Shown here one piece after another: positions 33,401 to 46,491 of a DNA stretch of 64,000 nucleotides (position 1 is its first letter; every line of letters starts with the position of its first letter). The translations under genes and the position numbers were made by a program. The notes beneath the pieces were generated by a model that was not told where the DNA came from, searched no databases, and saw only the letters and a program-made list of their open reading frames with translations. This DNA is from Torymus aiolomorphi (taxonomy: Eukaryota > Arthropoda > Insecta > Hymenoptera > Torymidae). The DNA lies in NCBI GenBank assembly GCA_036365515.1, contig CM070874.1, forward strand, positions 97,260,442-97,324,441. Reading direction: 5' to 3'.

Positions 33401-35018
33401 CTATTTATCGAATACGTATAGTTAAACATTAATCAAAATTATCACATTAAATAATCTTAAAAAATATTGTCACGAACGATATAACCACGGCCCATTTTCA
33501 ACGTTATCATGTTCATTCCTTGGACGTCTTTTAGCCTTTCTTTCCTGTCGTCGAAATTCTCTACGGGAAAAGTCGTCCATAAGAATTTCTCTATCGAAAT
33601 CAATATCGTTCTCTAAAATATAATACATTATGTGCGATTAATTTTTATAATAAGATGATAAAATCTTACGTGTACATTAATGAAGTTAATAATACATACC
33701 TAGATCAGTTATAACAGGAGATTCTTGTAATTCGTCTGGTTCATTAAATAGTTCATCATCGCGAATTTGGTTTATTTGAGCACTTACGTCCCCCTTTAAC
33801 CTCGCTACGCTTTCTATAAAATCAGCAGCTGTATAATTTGCATCAACTTTTTTAAGCATAATCCAAGCTAAAAATAATAATTAATAATAATCAAAGTTTA
33901 TTTATGAGTAAATCCATGAATAGATAATATGATTTTCAATAACGTTTTAAATAAATATTTATGAATAATGTAAATATTGTAACCTTCTTTTAATTCAGCT
34001 TCTTTATATTGAGTCTGATAACGAGGCAGATTACTCCCGAATACAAAGTTTCTTCGTTGCTCAACTTGTGTCCGGGCTCTGAGCACTATCATTACTAACT
34101 TTTCTGCAATTCCATGCAAGTTTTATTTAAAACAATTTAAACACAATATTGTATAGTTTAGTTTTATAAATAATACTTTAGATAAAACATACGCATGAAA
34201 TCACAAGCATAAGGTCTTGAGCCAAATAAATATACCAATTCACTGTTGAAAGATTCGGAAACATTGTTGGTTCGCCTGGATAATCCATAAACGCTAAATC
34301 CCGCAGGTGTTATAGTTCTTAACCAAGTCTTCTCGTAGTATACAAAAAATGAACGAAGACATCTTCTTATTCTCATAGTTGTTCCATTTTTTAACAAAAA
34401 ATACTCTTCCACGATCAATTCTGGTGGTAAGAACGCCAGAGCTAAGATTTTTTTAATGAAAATCTTAGTTTCTTCATTATTATTGATTTCTTCATAGAAA
34501 GGTTTCAATCTTTTGAATATGGCCTTCAAATAAACAAGAAAAGTAAGAAGAAAAGTTTTATATGTGAGTAATGCTCTCTCTCTCCTCTTTTCTGAGAGAA
34601 AGAGAGGGATACGTATTATATAAGGTAGAAAATATACGTGATCATAATGGAAATTACACCCTGCACACTGTACCCCTGGAAAGGTTTCACTAATAGCATT
34701 CCTTAACGCCGCCTCAAAATCGGTCATAATTACCGTCAAGGCATCAAAGGGACAGACTTCTGCAATTTTTTTAAAAATTGCTAAATAAGCAGTAGTAGTT
34801 TTTCGGGACATGATTGCGTGAAACAAATTTACTGCCTAGAAAAATTGTATATGTCAATAAAATCAGTATAAAAATAAAAACACATATATTAAGTTTTAAT
34901 TAATAACTTTCAGTAATTTATCAATAAACATTATACGTTTGATGAATTGAGATATTGTAAAATTAGATATTTGGTCATAAAAAATGCAACGCTATATGTG
35001 CTTATTAATATGTAATAA

Positions 35019-35271
35019 CCCTGGTAGAAAATTAACCATTTTCGTTGGTTAACGTGTTAATCAAATGGAAGTATTTTTGACCCAAATCAATATTTAAACC
35101 TTATTAAAAGTATCTAAAATCATAATCACATATTCAAATATTGACAATAGAACATATTCTTATGAACGAAAATGGAATATTTATCTTTAACAACAAAATA
35201 ATGTTAGTGTGCGATTTTAACTCCAAAATTAACGAAAATTAGCCAACATATCGTTAACGTTTCTACCAGGG
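35019..35271. mobile_element. 253-bp MITE (CCCTGGTAGAAA termini) in a MULE-gene intron
   Basis: The element is bounded by CCCTGGTAGAAAATTAACC and the inverted TTTCTACCAGGG. It lies wholly in the intron 34836-35293. It belongs to the same terminus family as the 98-bp hairpin at 7547-7644. Confidence 0.65.
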
Positions 35272-35986
35272 AATATATAATCAATATACGTACTCTATTA
35301 GCAAGTACACACAAAACATTTAAAAATTGATAACAATTTTGAATGTTTGGTCGACAACTAAATGTTGCATCGATAAACATATGCGTAGTGGTACGAAAAT
35401 TGTCCATAATGAATTGAGCATCGTAAAATAAAATATGCGTATCATTATTATCATCTTCGATCACTACGGCAGAAAGCTCGTAATTATGATACTTTAGCAG
35501 CGTATCGTATTTTTTGTCTTTTAATTGCTGCGCGAACTCCTCCATAGTCGTAGGTGAGGGAGGAAAATACTTCAATCTCCATCTTTTCAATGATGAGCGG
35601 ATTGACGACAAAGCTAACTTCTGTGACCCTTCGTGAAATCTAGAAATAGGAATAAAACTAGGATAATAGTATTGTGACGGAGCTTCGACCCCGCACAAGT
35701 GTGCACACATACACACACCAATACTCATACACATACGCGCACGGTAAGGTAAAGTCGTAAGCAAGGCGACAGGAGCCGCGCGCGAGCGACACGCGACGAG
35801 CAAGGGGGGGGGAGGCAATTAGCAGCGAAAGAGATGGAAACAGGTAGGCAGAAGAAGAGAGAGAGAGAGAAGCACGCCGAAGAAGAAAGCTAAGCTCGCG
35901 ATTTGCCGAAGAAGAAAGATAAGCTCGCGATTTTGAGAGTGCGAGCGGAACAGCGATCTGTGGAGAAGTGTGAGCCGAGGCGCCTA

Positions 35987-36184
35987 TTAGGATGTTTGCC
36001 CTGCAAGCTCAGAACATAGGGCACGAGTACGCGTCAGCGCTGTCATAGCCACCGCACTGTGTATAAGGTATACCAATATATACACACACACACAAACACA
36101 CACCTTATACACAGTGCGGCGGTCATGACAGCGATGACGCGTATTCGCGACCTCTGTTCTGAGCTTGCAGGGCAAACATCCTAA
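35987..36184. mobile_element. 198-bp TA-target MITE
   Basis: Inverted ends start TTAGGATGTTTGCCCTGCAA, with arms of ~85 bp and a short (CA)n loop. TA flanks both sides (35985-35986 and 36185-36186). The paralogous copy of the host unit has the unfilled sequence 'gcgcctagttaag' at about 36636-36648, which confirms both the insertion and the TA duplication. Confidence 0.8.
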
Positions 36185-36291
36185 TAGTTAAGAGGACGCA
36201 AGCTCGCCGCGGAAACCGGGCTCAAAGAAAAGTGCCGCGTCATCACCTCGAGAACGAGGAAAGCGATGAACTTTCACGGGTTATCGTAAGC

Positions 36292-36550
<259 letters not shown>

Positions 36551-36646
36551 GGAGAAGCACGCCGAAGAAGGATGAGCTCGCGATTTTGGGAGGGCGAAAG
36601 GAACAGCGATCTGACGAGAGCAATGTGAGCCGACGCGCCTAGTTAA

Positions 36647-37182
36647 GGTTGTATTGGCTATATGTAAAAAATAATGTCAGATCAATAAAATTTCGTCAGT
36701 AAGTCAATAATATCATTATAAACATCTCTGCCAAATTTAAATATGATTTGCGAACTAATTTTCGAGATATTGTAGTTTAAAATTAACATGGGTTCTTATG
36801 GAGATTCTCTGAATATGGCTATACTTGTCGTAGTTATTGAAAAAATTAAGTTGAAAAAATAGTGTTTAATTCTTGTAAATTTGTGTATACGTCAAACCTT
36901 TATAATCGATTGCAATTGAAATGAATTGCTTTTGCGAGCTAGTATTAAAATTTAAAGTTATAGCATAAAAACTGTATAATAAAGCGTATAGTCATACCAA
37001 AAAGTGAGAAAAATGAATATTAAAATATTCTAAACCCGATGTAAAGTTTTGTTTACAGTTCTAAAAACCATTTTACATATTTGTTTACTCTTAGTACTAC
37101 AGAATATTACTGTTTTCGACGAATTATACGACCAAAATATTTGTCTTAAGTTTTTGAATGAGACCTTACGGCCAATACAACC
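36647..37182. mobile_element. ~535-bp insertion with GTTGTATTGGC termini
   Basis: 'gttgtattggc' at the left is mirrored by 'gccaatacaac' at the right. The other copy of the duplicated unit lacks it, reading 'gttaagaggacgc' at about 36187-36199. The inside is AT-rich and without a gene. No clear target duplication is visible. Confidence 0.6.
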
Positions 37183-37789
37183 GAGGACGCAAGCTCGCGG
37201 CAGAAATCGGGCTGAAAGAAAAGTACCGCGTCAATCCCTCGAGAACGAGGAAAGCGTTCCGTCGAGGACAGGGGTAGATCAATGCGACCTGGCCGCCTCT
37301 GAACCTTCACGGGTTATCGCGTAAGCCGTCGAGTTGCTACGTCACAGTATGTACGCGATGATCAGGTCAACGTATAAGTTCGATAAATTAATAATTTTAC
37401 CGTGCACAAGCGTTTTGATATAAATCCAAGAACTTCCACCATTTCGTTCGTAATTCCTGCTGCATGAACTCTTTCATTTTGATGACCTCATCATTCCCAT
37501 CTGGATGACAATGTGATGCATGTACTTTTATTGTACCAGGTTTCAATTGATTGTCGTCTTTTAGCATATAGGCAGTGGCATGACATAGGTTAGTCGCACA
37601 TCGGAAATAAGTGAAAATATTTTTATTTTATTTATTTGAGATAAAAGACAATTTATAAAAGTAATGTCTTACATTTTATTTCCATATGGCATTTTTCCAT
37701 TCTGATGAAAAGTTCTTCCGTCCAATCTTCTTACACTTTTAGCGAGAAACTCTCTCTTTTTTTGGATTGATCAGCCATGATGAGTTAAA

Positions 37790-38400
37790 GTAAAAACTAA
37801 TGCATGAATTTCTACTCAAAAACTCACTAGATAATGGAGATCAATAGGTCGCAGAAGCAAAAAATACACAAATGTCAAACACGAAAGAGGTTACTCTTCC
37901 GAATATTGCTCCATACATATGTGCGATAAAATAAAACAAAAGATATGTTCGATTTGTATTTATTCCATTTTATTACAAATAATATATACATGTAAACATT
38001 TATATAATATAAGAGTTTCATTGTAAAATATAAAGATAAAAGTATGAAAAAATAAATTATCGTAAAAAACATGCTATATTTATAAAATATATGAGAACTA
38101 AAGTAAATCATATTTATGACTTGTTTAAGAAATCTAATTTTTTTCAACTCATATAAACCATATTGTTATAGCTATATATATTATAGAAAACTAATTATTT
38201 AGAGAGATTTTGGAGTTCTTATTTAGAAAAGTAAATTGCCTTGATTGAAGTGCAAAATAATGGTTTATTTTTAAACTATTTCTTTGCATTATTCCATACT
38301 AATGTAATTTAATATTTTGAACCGTAACTAATACGTAACTAACACGTAACGATTTAGCAGATAGTATAATGTAACTGTATAATGTTTTCAAGCCCAGCCA
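37790..38400. other. AT-rich spacer
   Basis: Very AT-rich sequence upstream of the MULE gene. A 90-codon minus frame (37875-38147) is hydrophobic and low-complexity and I do not regard it as a gene. Nothing else is seen. Confidence 0.4.
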
Positions 38401-38429
38401 TTTAGCCAAGAAACGATCTATTCACAGTA

Positions 38430-38840
38430 AAAAAAAGATAGGGGCGGCATCCACCAGGATGCCGTACCAGCAAGCCGCTGCCATTGCTGAAAACGCTGAG
38501 AGCGCGGTCACGCGATTGTACCTATCACTTGGTGCCACAGGTGCGTGCGGCATCGCCGGCGGTCACGGCTACGGCAATAGTAGATCGTGCGGCGTGGCAA
38601 TAGTACTAACGTACTAATAAGGCGCGGATGCAAAAAGAAGAGCCAGATTGCCGAGTGCTTTCGTGCCGAGCCTTTTCCTTCTTTTTGCTCTCCCGTTCGT
38701 CGTGTTAGTGTGTGTGTGCACGTGTGAGTGTGTGTGTGTGGGTCGGTTCGTGCGTGCGTGCGTGAGTGCGCGCCGCGGCGAGTATAGTTTTTCGTAATTG
38801 AGATTGAAGTGCGTGTAGTATAAGTTTGCCAGAGTACGAG
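38430..38840 (+). promoter_or_regulatory. CpG-rich island, possible promoter or 5' exon
   Basis: A GC- and CpG-rich block contains 'gcggcatcgccggcggtcac' and 'gtgcggcgtggc', a pyrimidine-rich stretch, a GT microsatellite near 38706-38750, and 'gcgcgccgcggcgag'. Composition differs sharply from both flanks. It could be a promoter or first exon of a gene leaving no recognisable ORF, or a transposed fragment. No start or splice site can be fixed. Confidence 0.25.
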
Positions 38841-38894
38841 AGCCGCGTCAGGGCGGCTGTTAAAAAAGATTAAAGATTAATAGATTTTTACAAT

Positions 38895-39965
38895 ACCCTG
38901 GCTAAAAGTACCACTTTCGCTTCCGGCTCAAAAACGCAAATGTGATATTTTTGGCCCGAGTATGATGTAAAACAAGAAAACAAGATGACGAAAAAATAAT
39001 GTTAGATTAAATAGTATTTTATTTTTCTTATATTTTATGGCTATTTCAAAGATCTTATAGCACAGCACTGCTGCTTAATAATTACTTTTGTATACTTTTT
39101 TTCATCCCAACTAAGCGTTTTTCCGTGGATTGGTTTGTGGCTCTCGAAAGCTCGAGTGATAGTCTATCTAAACCCATAATTGGTTTTAGCACTGTAGCTT
39201 ATCTTCAACCTGTTTAGATTAAAAGAAAGTCGAAAAATATGGTACCTATATGTACGCCCGAGGGACATTGATTCTCCTGGAAAGTTCTGAGAAAATGGTG
39301 TCTCGAAGCCATTCACGTTCGAAGAGCGATGTCCCATCTAGAATAGCCGCTAATCTATGGCGCATCGAATGAATGCATTTTTTATAATACTAGCAAAATA
39401 CCAACGCGCTGCGCGCATACTATTTTGTTTTTTAGGTTATGAATATATATTATTTTTCATTATGATTTAAATTTAATTGGTTTAAATGATAGGATAATCA
39501 GATAATTTTTCAAAGCATAAACAAATTAATCTTTTTATTCCAATTTAATTTAATTATTTTAGTTTTAAATAGTTACGAATAAAAATTCAATTTCAAAAAT
39601 TCAAATGTAGCGGAAGTTGCAAATTTTCGCGCCAATTCCTTACAGACCAATCAAAATCACTCTTTAAGTGCTTCACAACATCCGGCCATCGTTTTTTTGA
39701 GAGGAAAAAATACAACACATAATCTGGAGGCGATATTAATGAATTTAATTAATAAAATAATTAAGTAATTTAATTAATTAATTTACGCAAGTAGATTTGG
39801 AAAAATTAGGTTGGAAAAATTTGGCAGTTGTAATTCGAATAAATTTCCAGACGAGCATAAAGCTGGTCAATTTACCTTGCGTATTGCACATAAGAATACT
39901 ATTTTACATCATACTTACCCAGGTTGAAAATAACACGTCCTCGTTTTTGAACCAGGACCAAAAGT
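38895..39965. repeat. Inverted-repeat element (~1 kb)
   Basis: 'ggctcaaaaacg' to 'gagtatgatgtaaaac' (about 38928-38972) is mirrored at about 39898-39955 ('ttttacatcatacttaccc' to 'cgtttttgaacc'). Between them lies AT-rich sequence with 'ccaacgcgctgcgcgcat' near 39400. It looks like an old DNA-transposon remnant. Flanking 39966-40480 shows no gene. Confidence 0.4.
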
Positions 39966-40479
39966 AAATTTATGGGAAAAAAGTAAAAAAAATACATAAT
40001 TTAAAATTAAAAAAAGTAAATTTACCAAAACTAAATTTATGGAATTCAATTTAATGCCGGCAGACGTTTCCGTACGAAGGTGGAATCTATTGAAGGATTT
40101 TCGAACATTGAAATATATTTTACCTATATAAAATAATCACATAATTACCATTACATCCAATTGAAAAAAATTCTATAACATTACGTTCTATAACATCATC
40201 TCGGGAGAACAAGAGAAGTCTAGAGATGCTCTAGCAAGCGGTGGTCCTATGATGTCCCATGCATACTTGGCAGGCCCGACCGCGACGGTTGGTAGCTTAC
40301 TGGTGCTATTTAAATGTAGAATATTTAAACTAAATTTTTGTATGAATTCACGAACAATGTTTATTTATATAAGTCCACTATAAATAATTACACTAGCTTC
40401 AATTTTTAATTGACCATTTATATTCTTATACAATATATCTAGAATCAGGATTAACTTTCACTAGAACAGCGAGAATAGC

Positions 40480-41303
40480 ATTTTTTTTTGTCGCGGTTGA
40501 GAGTGCATCAGTTGAAATTTTTAGTCCAGGGATGGAGCAAACTGGCTTTCCGTCGCCTGGAAAAAGTCAAACTGGCTTTTCTTCGTTTGGGAGGGCGCAA
40601 ACTGGCTTTTTCGCGACAAAATTAAAAAGGCGATAAATTAATCATAAACATTGATGTAATATGAATGAGTATACATCAATGTAGAAGATAAAATGATTTT
40701 TCTTTTTTTTCTTAATCTGTAATTATTATTGTAAAGCGTAAGATTTTCGATTAGATTGCGGGAATTAATCGTTTACGGTTTTATCTGCAACTCGGCGAAC
40801 CGAGATCTAAGAACATAGGAAGTAAATCGCTTCTATTACTTTGTTCATTTATATTTCATTTCTGTTTATAAAACCAAGAGCACATGTACGAAGCTCGTAA
40901 TTATGAAAATTGAGCAATTTTGTTGTTCAAAATGTTTGTAAATTGTTTGCTTTACATATTTTGAATTTTCGGTATTTTGACCTATAAGAATATTCATTTT
41001 CGGTATTTTGACTCTTAAGAATTTTCATTTTCGGTATTCTGACCCATAAGAAATTTTCATTTTCGGTATTTTGACACAGAAAGATTATTTGTCTTTCGGT
41101 TTTTTGACCTATCCAAAGATTTTCGGTATTTTAAACCATCGGTATTTTGGTTTTCCGAATTATGGTCTATCCGATTTTCAGTATTCTGAATTTTAGTCTT
41201 TCGTTATTTTAAACCTTCAGAAATTTGACTCCTCAGAATTATGACTAATACAAAATATGCTCTTCAGAATTTTGAACCATCCGAAATTTGAACGACCCCC
41301 AGC
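40480..41303 (-). repeat. Dispersed element carrying a ~31-bp minisatellite, copy B (inverted)
   Basis: This is the reverse complement of parts of 17941-19170: 'gcatcagttgaaatttttag' near 40508, 'aaaaaggcgataaattaatc' near 40622, 'gcaactcggcgaac' near 40787, then the 'tttcggtattttgacc' array (40965-41200), ending '...gaacgaccccc' near 41298. It is shorter than copy A. Confidence 0.6.
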
Positions 41304-41818
41304 AAGGTAACTATAATAATATTCATTTTTAAAAAAGCACTATTTGTAAATTTGATTGTATTTTGGAATAACGTTATAACCTACATCTTCTTGTGAACGT
41401 TTTGTTTTAAATATTGTTAACAGTCCTTCATCTGCTATTTATTTTAATTTTTTTATTTAAATAAATAAGATGAATAAAGTGAGTCATATAGCAACAAGAT
41501 CAACAAAATTCAAAATTTATAGCCTTTTTCAACATTAATTATCAAGAAAATAGCAAATATTTTAATAATTTAAATGATAAAAGAATTTCAGTAACTACCT
41601 CTCAATTTAAACGATTGTGTACATATAACTACTTAACTACTTATTTATTTCTGTGCAATTATAATAAATAACCATCAATCTAAAAAGAAAACAGTATAAT
41701 CATCATGGAATGTTCAGTCAGGGATTACAATAGTGTGATGATCAGAAAGAAGTTAATTTGTTGTACTTTACACATGGAGAACAATTCAGTCCCTCCTTCA
41801 AGATTTAGTACAATAGAA
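41304..41818. other. AT-rich spacer
   Basis: AT-rich sequence between the dispersed repeat and the 3' end of the ankyrin pseudogene. I see no gene in it. Confidence 0.4.
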
Positions 41819-43268
41819 TCATTTACATGAAAAAATAAAATAAACATATATACCTATTAAATAATCACATTTTTCATCAGTTAAGTGCAATAAGATCCTT
41901 TCTAAGATATCTTTGCAGAGTTTATTATTGGAAATATATTTTAATACTAGTAACGTGCGTTTAAGAACAGGCTTTCTTGCTTGTCCTTTTATCATTTGTC
42001 TTCTTAATAAAAAATTGAAGTTAGAAAAACATTCTTCATGACAGATCTTTTGCAACATCTTATTTTCTAAGAAGATTGCTATACGTGTAGAATCCAAGAA
42101 GAGAATTTCGTATAATGAAGAATATGCATTAATCTTTTTATTTTTCATCTCATTTATTTCTTTTAAATAATTCTCATTAAAAAGTAGAATATTTGTTGTC
42201 TGAAAAAATGTATCTCTTTTTTTGCCTTGGCTTAACAAATCATAATATAAATTCATATTTTTATTATGAAGCTTGTACTGAATAATTAAACATTTTTTTA
42301 AGTTTTTGTAGACCGCAATACCCAATTAAATATTCATCATGTTTCCCATATCGGCTAAGCAAAGGGGTAATGGTATACCATCATCATATAGTAGATTTAT
42401 ATCTGCTCCACAGTTTAGTAAAGTTTCTACACATCTGGAACGATCATTCTTGTGCAATGGTAAATATCCATCAGATTTTTTTATTTATATTTGTTGGATA
42501 TATGTATGTGTATGAGCTCGGAAAGTTCTTCTGTTTAGCGGCATTCCGCATTCCCCCCTCCCCTCTACTAGTATCCATGCGAGCGCGAGCGAGCGTGTCA
42601 GTCAGTCGGGTAATGTCAACCCTTGCGAGAAGTCGTGCATATAAGAGAGGAAGGATTGTAAAGTAGAAGTGGTTTGTATAGAGGAGCCGAAATAAAGACC
42701 ACAATATATATATTGAAATTACACCATTAGTTCTTATTTCTCCGCCTGCAAAATACCTAATTCCCAATAACATTATATCCAGATTTTGACAGAATTTGAA
42801 TCCATTTGTTCAGGATGGTTGAGTTTCGATAGAAATGTTTATTATTATAGTAAGATAAAAGTATGTCGAAGGCATTGTTACCTTTAAAATCAAGCTTATT
42901 AATATTTGCTCCACTTTTAATTAAGAGACTGTAAATTCTATTTTTGCCAAATAAGAGACTAACGTGAAGAGGTGACCCGAGCATACTAATTTGATCAATA
43001 TTTGCACCATATATCAGAAGTTTTTTTACGATACCAATGTCACAAAACTTAATAGCTAAATGTAATACTTCAAAACGATCATAAACTTTGATTAACATAC
43101 TGTTTTTACTGATACCACTGTTAATGTTGGTTTGAATGTACTTATTGTTATCGGAATCGGTAAAGAAGATGTCGATTTTCTGTTCATTTTTAAGAAAAAA
43201 AATTGAATGGATTTGTCTAAACTATTAATCACTTCCAGAGAAATATCCAAATTTCTTACTGTGCCCAT
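41819..43268 (-). pseudogene. Ankyrin-repeat protein pseudogene
   Basis: From an ATG at 43268 the frame gives MGTVRNLDISLEVINSLDKS, then shifts at a run of eight T (about 43195-43202). It resumes through RFEVLHLAIKFCDIGIVKKL and GSPLHVSLLFGKNRIYSLLI (two to three ankyrin helix pairs, 43098-42775). A solo LTR (42492-42772) then interrupts it. Beyond that, 42465-42330 reads another ankyrin unit (CVETLLNCGADINLLYDDG), followed by a stop. 42325-41819 is a 168-residue helical C-terminal region ending ILLHLTDEKCDYLIGIYVYF, which could be a divergent PRANC-like tail of the kind known in parasitoid-wasp ankyrin proteins. That last point is weak. Ankyrin proteins bind partner proteins; this copy looks dead. 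Confidence 0.55.
42492..42772 (+). mobile_element. 281-bp solo LTR inside the ankyrin pseudogene
   Basis: It starts TGTTGGATATATG and ends CCCAATAACA (TG...CA with TGTT/AACA inverted ends). It contains a TATA-like 'gcatataagagagg' near 42638 and 'aataaag' near 42692. TTATAT occurs on both sides, offset by one base. The length and signals suit a BEL/Pao- or copia-type LTR. No internal region is present, so it is solo. Confidence 0.55.
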
Positions 43269-43394
43269 GATAAGCCGATCTAAGATGATACTTTCCTTTA
43301 ATTGTAAATTGTAAAATTGTAAAAGGAGGTAAATTATGCCAAACCACATGGGGCAAAATACATAAAAGACATTCTTTTTTTACACCATTCTTAG

Positions 43395-43611
43395 AGGCTA
43401 TGTCTACAGTAGAGTGACAAGCGTGATGTTTTACAGGGACAGACGTTTGTCATATAAATTGTAGAGTGGCGGTAATTGCCAACTGTGAAAAAATATATGT
43501 AATACGACAGGTATTAAAAATGAATTTCGTATATTTTTTCACAGTTGGCAATTACCCCCTTACTACAATTAGTATATGACATTACAGGCCGTTACTGTAG
43601 ACGCAGCCTGT
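43395..43611. mobile_element. ~217-bp hairpin MITE
   Basis: Arms of about 100 bp run from 'gtctacagta' inward through 'taattgccaactgtgaaaaa', each mirrored on the other side. An adjacent smaller hairpin (about 43631-43725) pairs 'ttggtgcattggctacttat' with 'ataagtagccaacacaccaa'. Confidence 0.65.
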
Positions 43612-43857
43612 GCGATGCCCGTGTTGTTGGTGCATTGGCTACTTATAGATACTAATTAGCTTATATTTAAATACCGACCAATCAGAAAAGTAGTTCCATA
43701 AGTAGCCAACACACCAACATAATTAAGTTAAAAAATTAATTCATTTCTCTAAACGAAAACTTTACGTTCTATTATTACGTAATTGAACGTCAATTATTAC
43801 GTATTTGCCATATAAGAACAATGAATTCATTTCTCTTATATCTTCATGTATCTGAGA

Positions 43858-44806
43858 GTCGTTCTACACGGTATGCCTGACACCGACACGACACCGCTAC
43901 TTGTCCCGACAGTGACCAGTAGTGGGTAAATACGTAAATTTTGCTCAATTATACATACGCGTATAATACGTGTCTAATACGTGTATTATACATGTACTAT
44001 TAAAAAATAATAATGTCGATTTCCAGCGCGCAAAACACAAGTAAATATAAAAAATAAGGTAACATTCATATTGGAATAAGAGTGTATACCACTTTCTTTA
44101 CTTTTACCAATTTTAGAAATTAGGATAATTTTCAGGTGAAAAAAATCACGTCTTATAGCAGCGCAAAATTTGAATTTATTCGCCATAAACTGAAAACCGA
44201 ATTCTAATTTGACGACGTAACATACAGTATAATTGGAGCTTTCGTAACTTCGAGCGCAACTATACGTACTCAATACTGCCCGACACTGTCACGGTTCTCT
44301 CGTTCCACGGCGTTCCTCTCGATTTATGAATTACCGACAGAGCAAGCAAATTACAACTGGCAACGTCGTATAGTTCAAGACATTCAACAACATCATCTGT
44401 AACCTGTAACCTGCAAAGCTATTTGTGTTGTAACTACCTTTCATTGTTTCTAGGCTGTGACTAGTCACAGATCTTAAATCCGCGTGGATTTATGGGTCTT
44501 AAATCCTGGCTATTAATGCAATAGCTTTGTTGAATGTTTTGAACTACAATGTTTTATGCAAATAGCTTCACAGCTGATGTTGAATATTTTGAACTATAAT
44601 AATGTTTTATGCAAATAGCTTTACAGGTTACAGATAATGTTGTTGAATGTCTTGAACTATACGACGTTGCCAGCTGTAATTTGCTTGCTCTGCCGGTAAT
44701 TAATAAACCGAGAGGAACGCCGTGGAACGAGAGAACCGTGACAGTGTCGGGCCAAGTAGCGGTGTCTATCGATGTCAGGCATACCGTGTAGAACGACTCT
44801 TATACC
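43858..44806. mobile_element. Foldback element with an interrupted left arm
   Basis: The left end 'gagtcgttctacacggtatg' is mirrored at about 44775-44802. The arm continues through 'acaccgctacttg'. It is broken at about 43912 by ~365 bp of other sequence, then resumes at 44279 ('cgacactgtcacggttctct'). The inner arms meet near 44400-44600, and 'atgcaaatagctt' is duplicated at about 44558 and 44612. The frame 44609-44791 is an arm artefact. Confidence 0.6.
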
Positions 44807-44809
44807 ATT

Positions 44810-46490
44810 AAATAAAATATCAATTTATAAAAAGTAATTTATAATAATAATAATTTTAAAAAATCCCATTAAAAACTATGAGAAAAACCATGAAAATATA
44901 TAAAAAACTTTCGAAATTAAGACACATTCATAGTTTTACACAGTTTTGTCGTCAAGACACACGCGCAAACACTTCGTGAAATCGGTGAAATTGATACACA
45001 TTCACTATGTGGGCTCGCGCTTGCTTCTCTCATTGGTCGTCGTAGGTGCGCGCTCGCTCTCAACCAATGAGAGAAGTGAGCACGTGTGCCCACTCTGGAT
45101 TTCACGAGATGTTTGCGCGTGCTTTGCGTGACCAAACGCTCTTTATGCCGGGGGCTAAAGTAAAAGATCTAAAGAAAATTTCTGCAGGCGTTTCTAAAAG
45201 AAATACTACAGAACTATACCTCTCAGAAATTTCTACAAAACTTTTGGTAACAGGAAAATTCTGGAGATATTCTTGTACAAAATATTTCATATTTGTACAT
45301 CAAAAGTTAATTATATTTTCTGCCCTCCGGCCGGAAAGCGTCAACTTTCCGGCCGTTGTGCGAAACGAAGTTGCCGCTTTCCGGCACCGTCGAGCAGAAA
45401 AATAGTATACACACCTTGGCTAAGTATGTAATATACTATTTATTAAACATTAAGGTGGCTCCGGCGATTTTTTCTGACATATATACGAATTTTTTACAAT
45501 GCTTAGTTCACATATAATTTGAAACGTATATGAATTTAAAATTATTTATAAGTACTTACAAAATGAGTGGTTGTAATGTGTGACGATTTCTTCATATTAG
45601 TCTTATAAAGCGAAAGTTTAACTATTTTAATTCAATGTGTCATGAATAAACTTATGCAAAATGTATACCTATTTTATATTTATTTCTAAGCAAAATTATT
45701 GATGTCTATTACTTACATCGACATTTAATCTATATTAGTGGCTCAGATGAAAACAGTATCGGTAGGTTAAGACACGATTTGGAAGTTAGATTTTCAAGGT
45801 ATTAATGATTAATATTTTTAGTTAAGTTAAAAGCACAAATAATTGAAATATAAATAAAAAACTATATTTAAACTACATTGTTAATGGGATTGACTTAAAA
45901 TAAGTAACCAGATTCTTAATTAAAAGCTCTTTTATACTATTTCATAATAGGAACTTACAGTTAGTGTGTGTACCTATTGTGAAACAGGTATTTAATAAAA
46001 AGTAGTAATAAAATCGATGAATTTGTATATAATCTGATTTATGATATAAAAACTACATTATGAACTACTACCTATGTTCCAAAATTGATTAAGCATAGAA
46101 AAATTACTATAAATGCAAACGGAAAAAAAGAACAGTTTCGGTTCAAATGGCAGTCGATTTATACGAGTTTAGAAACGGCGAGACTAAAAAATTTTTTTCA
46201 CATATTATATTACATAAAAAAATCATTTATTTATTACTGCATATGTAAAAACAAATAACACATGTATTAAATATATTTTTCTTATTAAATTTGACGGTTC
46301 CAAATTGCTTCGTTCTTAATTTTTATTAAACCGTTTCATAATAGGAGCCACTGTTTAAAGTGTTTTATAATAGTGCCCTTTACCTTATTCTATTAAAAAT
46401 TATTATATATTTATGATTTGTTATTACATTTATGGCGGTGATTGATGTTGTGTGTTAAAGCTTGTTCAAATAAATTTTCTGACATTTTTA
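44810..46490. other. AT-rich region without supported genes
   Basis: It contains a short hairpin near 45005-45105 ('gcttctctcattggt' against 'accaatgagagaag') and a GC-rich hairpin-like stretch 45320-45385 ('ctccggccggaaagcg'). That stretch is followed by 'agaaaaatagtatac', which recurs at about 63490. Frames at 45046-45405 and 45102-45290 overlap these repeats and have no family support. Confidence 0.4.
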
Positions 46491-46491
46491 G

